NCBI GenBank assembly: GCA_934168005.1
Contig: CAKPMN010000019.1
Coordinates: 1-16,781 of the forward strand
Length of the DNA: 16,781 nucleotides
Reading direction: 5' to 3'
Source: an uncultured Bacilli bacterium
GTDB taxonomy: Bacteria > Bacillota_I > Bacilli_A > RF39 > UBA660
Below, one piece after another: positions 13,387 to 16,781 of the stretch. The position numbers and the translations under genes were made by a program. Under the pieces are notes generated by a model. It did no database searches, was not told where the DNA came from, and saw only the letters and a list, made by a program, of their open reading frames with translations. How positions within the stretch are numbered: the first letter of the stretch is position 1; each line of letters opens with the position of its first letter.

Positions 13387-13941
13387 TTATTTAAGTTCTC
13401 TATCACTAAATTGGAATATAGATGTATATTCTAAAACTTTCCATTTATTATCTTCTTTTACTATAGTAAATGGTTTTTCTATTTCATAATAGCCATCACT
13501 TGTACATCCTTCTCCATAACTTACAATTGATTCTTTCTTACACATTTTAGTCATGGCTTTATATTCTATTTTATTTTTTCTTATTTTTTTAATTTTTAAT
13601 ATAGTTCCATAATAATTTGATATACCTTTTCCAATTGGATTTATATAATATTTATTATCTTTTTCTTCTATATTTAAAAATTCATTTACTTTTGGTATAA
13701 AAGATTTACTTACAATATTTTCTATAATTGAATAATTTGTTATAACATATTTATCATTTTCTTTTTTATAGTCTAAATCTCCACCATAATAATACAAATT
13801 ATGTATTTCTTCATATATAGAACTTCCTTGTTCTATTTTTTTATTATTTTCTTTTTTTATTTTATTAATAGTTAATGTTATTACTAATACTATTAAAAGC
13901 ACTAGTAACAACACTAACATTCTCTTTATATTCCTCTTCAT
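13387..13941 (-). CDS. Membrane-anchored protein of unknown function
   Basis: The product has 184 residues: a basic start (MKRNIKR), one membrane helix at about 8-26, a charged linker, and an outward-facing domain rich in Tyr, Lys and Asn. Two cysteines near residues 134 and 146 could pair outside the cell. The C-terminal stretch (FTIVKEDNKWKVLEY) resembles the end strands of small NTF2-like or lipoprotein-type alpha+beta domains, but I do not recognise the family. The ATG is two bases after the stop of the large glycine-rich protein gene, with AGGG before it, so the two are cotranscribed and probably work together at the surface. A bidirectional terminator lies further downstream. Confidence 0.7.
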   Translation of the reverse strand: MKRNIKRMLVLLLVLLIVLVITLTINKIKKENNKKIEQGSSIYEEIHNLYYYGGDLDYKKENDKYVITNYSIIENIVSKSFIPKVNEFLNIEEKDNKYYINPIGKGISNYYGTILKIKKIRKNKIEYKAMTKMCKKESIVSYGEGCTSDGYYEIEKPFTIVKEDNKWKVLEYTSIFQFSDRELK

Positions 13942-13943
13942 AA

Positions 13944-16781
13944 TTATGACCCTAAATATGTTATCTTAGCATAACCATCGCCTGTATTACCAACAACTGT
14001 CTTCCCTTCTTTTGATGGCATACCAGATGATGAACCAGATTTCTCCGTTGTCCAAGGATAACCAGCCCCATCAATCATTTGTGTATTAATAAAGGTATAT
14101 CCAGTATACGATATTGAATCAACTAACTTAGAATATGTTGATGCAAGTGACTTTCCTGATGAATTAACACCTATACATCCAGCATGACCAGATATATAGC
14201 TAGAGCCACCAGAATTTAATCCTGAAGCATAACTTCCTCCTGCTCCACCATACCAACCGCTTCCACCGCCTCCGGCAGCCCAAGTATACGAAACAGAATC
14301 TCCACCAAAACCAAAACCACCACCTTGTCCAGAATAATTAGAAAATGGTTTTCCACCAGCTATTTGATTAGCAGCTGTTCCAGAATAACTAGACGAGTTA
14401 CTAGTTCCGCTTCCTATATTACTTATAAGGCCTCCACCAGCTCCACCAGTACTATACCAAGAAGAATTATCATGAGCAGATCCGCCTCCGCCACCAGCCG
14501 CAACCATAATTCTTGACTTTAATGAAGTAGCCTCATTCCATGAGCTTAACAAAGACGTAGCAATAGTTCTAATATCTGTCGCTCCGCCTCCTCCACTTCC
14601 TGTTCCTTTAGCAGAAAGTCCTTTACCTCCGCCATTCCAGCCACCATTTACATACATATAGCCTTTTGGCATTTCTCCAACATATATGTATAATTTTTGA
14701 CCAACATTTAATTTTATTTCTCCATACGTATAACCTCCAAAACCGCCTGGCTTACCATTTGATCCACCTTGGGCTCCCCATAATTCAATTGCATACGTTC
14801 CCGCTTTGTTAACTGTAAACAGCTGATAAGTTTGTGAAAAGTAAAAATATTCGTTGTTTTCATTTGATTTAGTTGTCAAATTTTTTTCTCCTAGATATGT
14901 TATTTTTACTTTTCCGGAACCTTCAGACTGTCCGCTTTCCATACTTGCATTATTGAAATAGTAGCCACTGTAGTGATAAGCATTACCACTATGAATAATT
15001 GACGATTTTTCACTATTCTCATAAATCGAAGAACATCCTTCATATCCTGATATATATGAAGTTCCTCCATTAGTAGGTCCTGCTGCATAAGTCGATCCTG
15101 TACCTCCATAATATCCGCCTCCTCCTCCGCCACCGGCCCAATCGTTAGTTTGACTATTACCGCCATAGCCAAACTCTCCATTTTCTGAGGGATTGTTATT
15201 AGATAATGGAAAACCACCTATCGTCTGTGTTGGAACTGATGGCATATAACCATTTGCATTTGAACTTCCAGTTCCATTTATTCCAGTAAGTCCGCCTCCT
15301 GCTCCACCTGTACTATACCAAGAAGAAGCATCATGATTAGCTCCGCCACCGCCTCCTGATGCAACCATAATTCTCGTCTTTAATGAGCTAAATTCTTTCC
15401 AATCATCATTCAAAATTAATCTTATATCTGTTGCTCCGCCTCCGCCACCTCCTGTTCCTTTAGCAGAAGTTCCTTTACCTCCGCCATTCCAACCGCCATT
15501 TTCAAATAGAGGTTGTTCACCTACATAGACGTATAAATTTTTGATTTTATCAGTATCTAGATAAATATTTCCAGAAGTATACGCTCCTTTTCCACCAGTT
15601 CTTCCATATGATCCACCTTGAGCTCCCCATAATTCTATTCTATAAGTTCCCGTTTTTTCTATATTAAATTTCTGGTATTGTCCAGAAAATACATAATTTC
15701 TATTGTACATATTATCAGTTTTTTCTAAACTATCTTTAACAATAACTGATTGTAGGGTAATTTTTGCATAGCCATTTCCAGACCTTTGTGCTGACTTCAT
15801 TTCTGTGTTTACAAAATACTTACCGCTGTAATGATATGCACTTCCATTATGGATTATATTTATTATCGTACTTTCTTCTTCTATTGAAGAACATCCATTA
15901 TGTCCACTTATATAACTAGATCCACCAGATGTATATGAGCAAGCATATGCAGAACCAGCTCCGCCGTAATATCCGCCACCGCCTCCACTTCCAGCCCAAT
16001 TATTAGTTTGACTATCTCCTCCTCTTCCAAAACTTCCTGATTGTCCTGGATAAGTTTTTGTAATCGATACTCCACCATATGACTGGCTAGGTGCAAGTGT
16101 TTTGTAGCTTGAAGCGTTACTACTCAAAGTCAGTGATATTTCTCCTGCAAAAGTACCTCCATTTCCTCCAGAACTATACCAATCATTTGCGTGAACACAT
16201 CCACCTGCTCCTCCTGCTGCAACCATAATTCTTGACTTTAATGATTCAAAATCTGACCATTGATCTTGGCTTGTACTGTTTGTTAACCTTATATCAGTGG
16301 CCCCGCCTCCTCCGCCTCCAGTCCCACTGCTTGAATAACCATTTCCGCCTCCATTCCAACCACCTGTTATTGAGGTTGGTTGTCCACCTACATATACATA
16401 TAAAATTTCCCCCGCATTTAAATATATTTCTCCTGATGTATACGATCCTTTTCCACCAGTACTATTAGATGTATTTACAGTTTTTCCTTGGGCTCCCCAT
16501 AGTTCTATTTTGTAGTATCCTGAAAATACGGCTTTAAATGTTTGGTATTTTCCTGTATAGTCATATGTTTTTGTTATCTCAGCATTTATATCTGTTCCTG
16601 TTAAATCTACATAATTATTTTTTAAATTAACATAGTATAACATTGTCCATGATTCACCGTTATAAACATATGATTTCTTTAATACCCATTTATTATTTTC
16701 ATACTGCATTACATAACTTATACCGATTCTATTCCAGTCACTTGTTACATAATAATTACTTGTATTATCTTGTACTATCCA
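13944..16781 (-). CDS. Large surface-type protein with three ALK-like glycine-rich domains, 5' end outside the window
   Basis: The frame stays open to the right edge: 24 more codons (beginning WIVQDNTSNYY) precede the Met at 16709, so at least 945 residues are present and the N-terminus is missing. Numbered from that Met, three homologous domains lie at about 48-319, 338-607 and 620-920. Each opens with a Y-F-x-G-x-YQxF strand, then TYxIELWGAQG, a YVYVG strand, GWNGGGxG, GGGGGATDIR, an SRIMVAAGGGG segment, NWAGGGGGGGYYGG, SSYISGHxGC and a closing KITYLG. The order matches the Pfam Gly_rich domain, related to the glycine-rich domain of animal ALK/LTK receptors. The stretch before the first domain has a YNGESWTMLYYVNL segment. 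No membrane helix or sortase motif follows the third domain. It is probably exported; the anchor must be N-terminal. The downstream gene is a membrane-anchored protein. Confidence 0.8.
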   Translation of the reverse strand, partial: WIVQDNTSNYYVTSDWNRIGISYVMQYENNKWVLKKSYVYNGESWTMLYYVNLKNNYVDLTGTDINAEITKTYDYTGKYQTFKAVFSGYYKIELWGAQGKTVNTSNSTGGKGSYTSGEIYLNAGEILYVYVGGQPTSITGGWNGGGNGYSSSGTGGGGGGATDIRLTNSTSQDQWSDFESLKSRIMVAAGGAGGCVHANDWYSSGGNGGTFAGEISLTLSSNASSYKTLAPSQSYGGVSITKTYPGQSGSFGRGGDSQTNNWAGSGGGGGYYGGAGSAYACSYTSGGSSYISGHNGCSSIEEESTIINIIHNGSAYHYSGKYFVNTEMKSAQRSGNGYAKITLQSVIVKDSLEKTDNMYNRNYVFSGQYQKFNIEKTGTYRIELWGAQGGSYGRTGGKGAYTSGNIYLDTDKIKNLYVYVGEQPLFENGGWNGGGKGTSAKGTGGGGGGATDIRLILNDDWKEFSSLKTRIMVASGGGGGANHDASSWYSTGGAGGGLTGINGTGSSNANGYMPSVPTQTIGGFPLSNNNPSENGEFGYGGNSQTNDWAGGGGGGGYYGGTGSTYAAGPTNGGTSYISGYEGCSSIYENSEKSSIIHSGNAYHYSGYYFNNASMESGQSEGSGKVKITYLGEKNLTTKSNENNEYFYFSQTYQLFTVNKAGTYAIELWGAQGGSNGKPGGFGGYTYGEIKLNVGQKLYIYVGEMPKGYMYVNGGWNGGGKGLSAKGTGSGGGGATDIRTIATSLLSSWNEATSLKSRIMVAAGGGGGSAHDNSSWYSTGGAGGGLISNIGSGTSNSSSYSGTAANQIAGGKPFSNYSGQGGGFGFGGDSVSYTWAAGGGGSGWYGGAGGSYASGLNSGGSSYISGHAGCIGVNSSGKSLASTYSKLVDSISYTGYTFINTQMIDGAGYPWTTEKSGSSSGMPSKEGKTVVGNTGDGYAKITYLGS
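13950..14852 (-). repeat. Glycine-rich domain copy 3
   Basis: This is the C-terminal copy, about 301 residues, and the longest. It carries an extra Ser/Gly/Thr-rich insert (around residues 850-905) before the closing KITYLG strand. Key landmarks: IELWGAQGG, YIYVGEM, GGGGATDIR, RIMVAAGGGGG, SSYISGHAGC. Confidence 0.78.
14889..15698 (-). repeat. Glycine-rich domain copy 2
   Basis: This copy has about 270 residues. Landmarks: RIELWGAQGGS, YVYVGEQP, GGGGGATDIR, RIMVASGGGGG, WAGGGGGGGYYGG, TSYISGYEGCSSI, and HYSGYYFNNASM near the end. Confidence 0.78.
15753..16568 (-). repeat. Glycine-rich domain copy 1
   Basis: This copy has about 272 residues. Landmarks: KIELWGAQG, YVYVGGQP, GGGGGGATDIR, RIMVAAGGAGG, WAGSGGGGGYYGG, SSYISGHNGCSSI, and HYSGKYFVNTEM near the end. 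It has two additional cysteines (at 171 and 257) not found in copies 2 and 3. Confidence 0.78.

Noticed and set aside
14325..16468. Several open frames on either strand across the glycine-rich gene
   Set aside because: They are by-products of glycine-codon repetition; their products are low-complexity Ser/Arg/Leu-rich strings without ribosome sites.
13944..16781. CRISPR-like or satellite repeats in the glycine-rich gene
   Set aside because: The repetition is at protein level (glycine codons and homologous domains of about 270 residues), with no uniform short repeats and spacers.
1..16781. tRNA, rRNA, riboswitch or T-box elements in the gaps
   Set aside because: No gap exceeds about 140 bases, and none shows a cloverleaf, T-box motif or recognisable riboswitch core on reading; a covariance search would be needed to be sure.

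Overview
The window looks like a chromosomal segment of a low-GC, Gram-positive, Bacilli-like bacterium, probably an uncultured gut lineage with a small genome. Base composition is very AT-rich, genes are packed with few gaps, and the gene set is Firmicutes-type: RNase J, FtsY/YlxM, the yceD-rpmF pair beside tmcAL, a GtrA/GpsA cell-envelope cluster, and a sensor kinase beside Spo0A-like boxes. TGG encodes Trp and TGA is used as a stop (GtrA homologue, EIIB-like gene), so the code is the standard bacterial one rather than the Mycoplasma code.

Layout. (1) 1-1578, minus: a cell-wall polymer cluster with a GtrA flippase-like protein, gpsA, and the first 42 codons of a probable CDP-glycerol glycerophosphotransferase. 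(2) 1648-4915, minus: an operon ftsY - small membrane protein - ylxM - HerA-like ATPase, with overlapping or near-touching genes and one terminator at the end. (3) 5048-6763, plus: RNase J from a near-consensus promoter. (4) 6821-8034: a divergent pair, a large type IV prepilin-like protein (minus) and a small Cro/CI-type regulator (plus). The pair is bounded by two identical 37-bp direct repeats that also serve as bidirectional terminators. (5) 8023-9631, minus: a membrane sensor histidine kinase and a membrane-anchored EIIB-like protein with no cysteine. Three TGTCGAA-type boxes at exact 10-bp steps lie before the kinase. (6) 9755-10867, plus: a RodA/FtsW-family glycan polymerase, with another TGTCGAA box over its likely -35. 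(7) 10888-12011, minus: a ComGC-like prepilin, ribosomal protein L32 and YceD. (8) 12098-13246, plus: tmcAL. (9) 13387 to the right edge, minus: a membrane-anchored protein of unknown function and, upstream of it, a very large surface-type protein with three tandem ALK-like glycine-rich domains, cut by the window edge.

How the parts relate. Envelope biology dominates: glycerophosphate polymer synthesis, peptidoglycan polymerisation, two prepilins, a glycine-rich surface protein, and FtsY for membrane targeting. Housekeeping RNA and ribosome genes (RNase J, L32/YceD, TmcAL) sit between them. Several convergent gene pairs share one bidirectional terminator, and stop codons often lie inside the terminator stem.

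Most notable points: L32 carries an N-terminal extension that looks like the Prp-cleaved leader of ribosomal protein L27; the kinase upstream region has helically phased Spo0A-like boxes; the prepilin/regulator pair is flanked by direct repeats and carries a phage-tail-like motif; and the glycine-rich protein resembles the extracellular region of the animal receptor kinase ALK.
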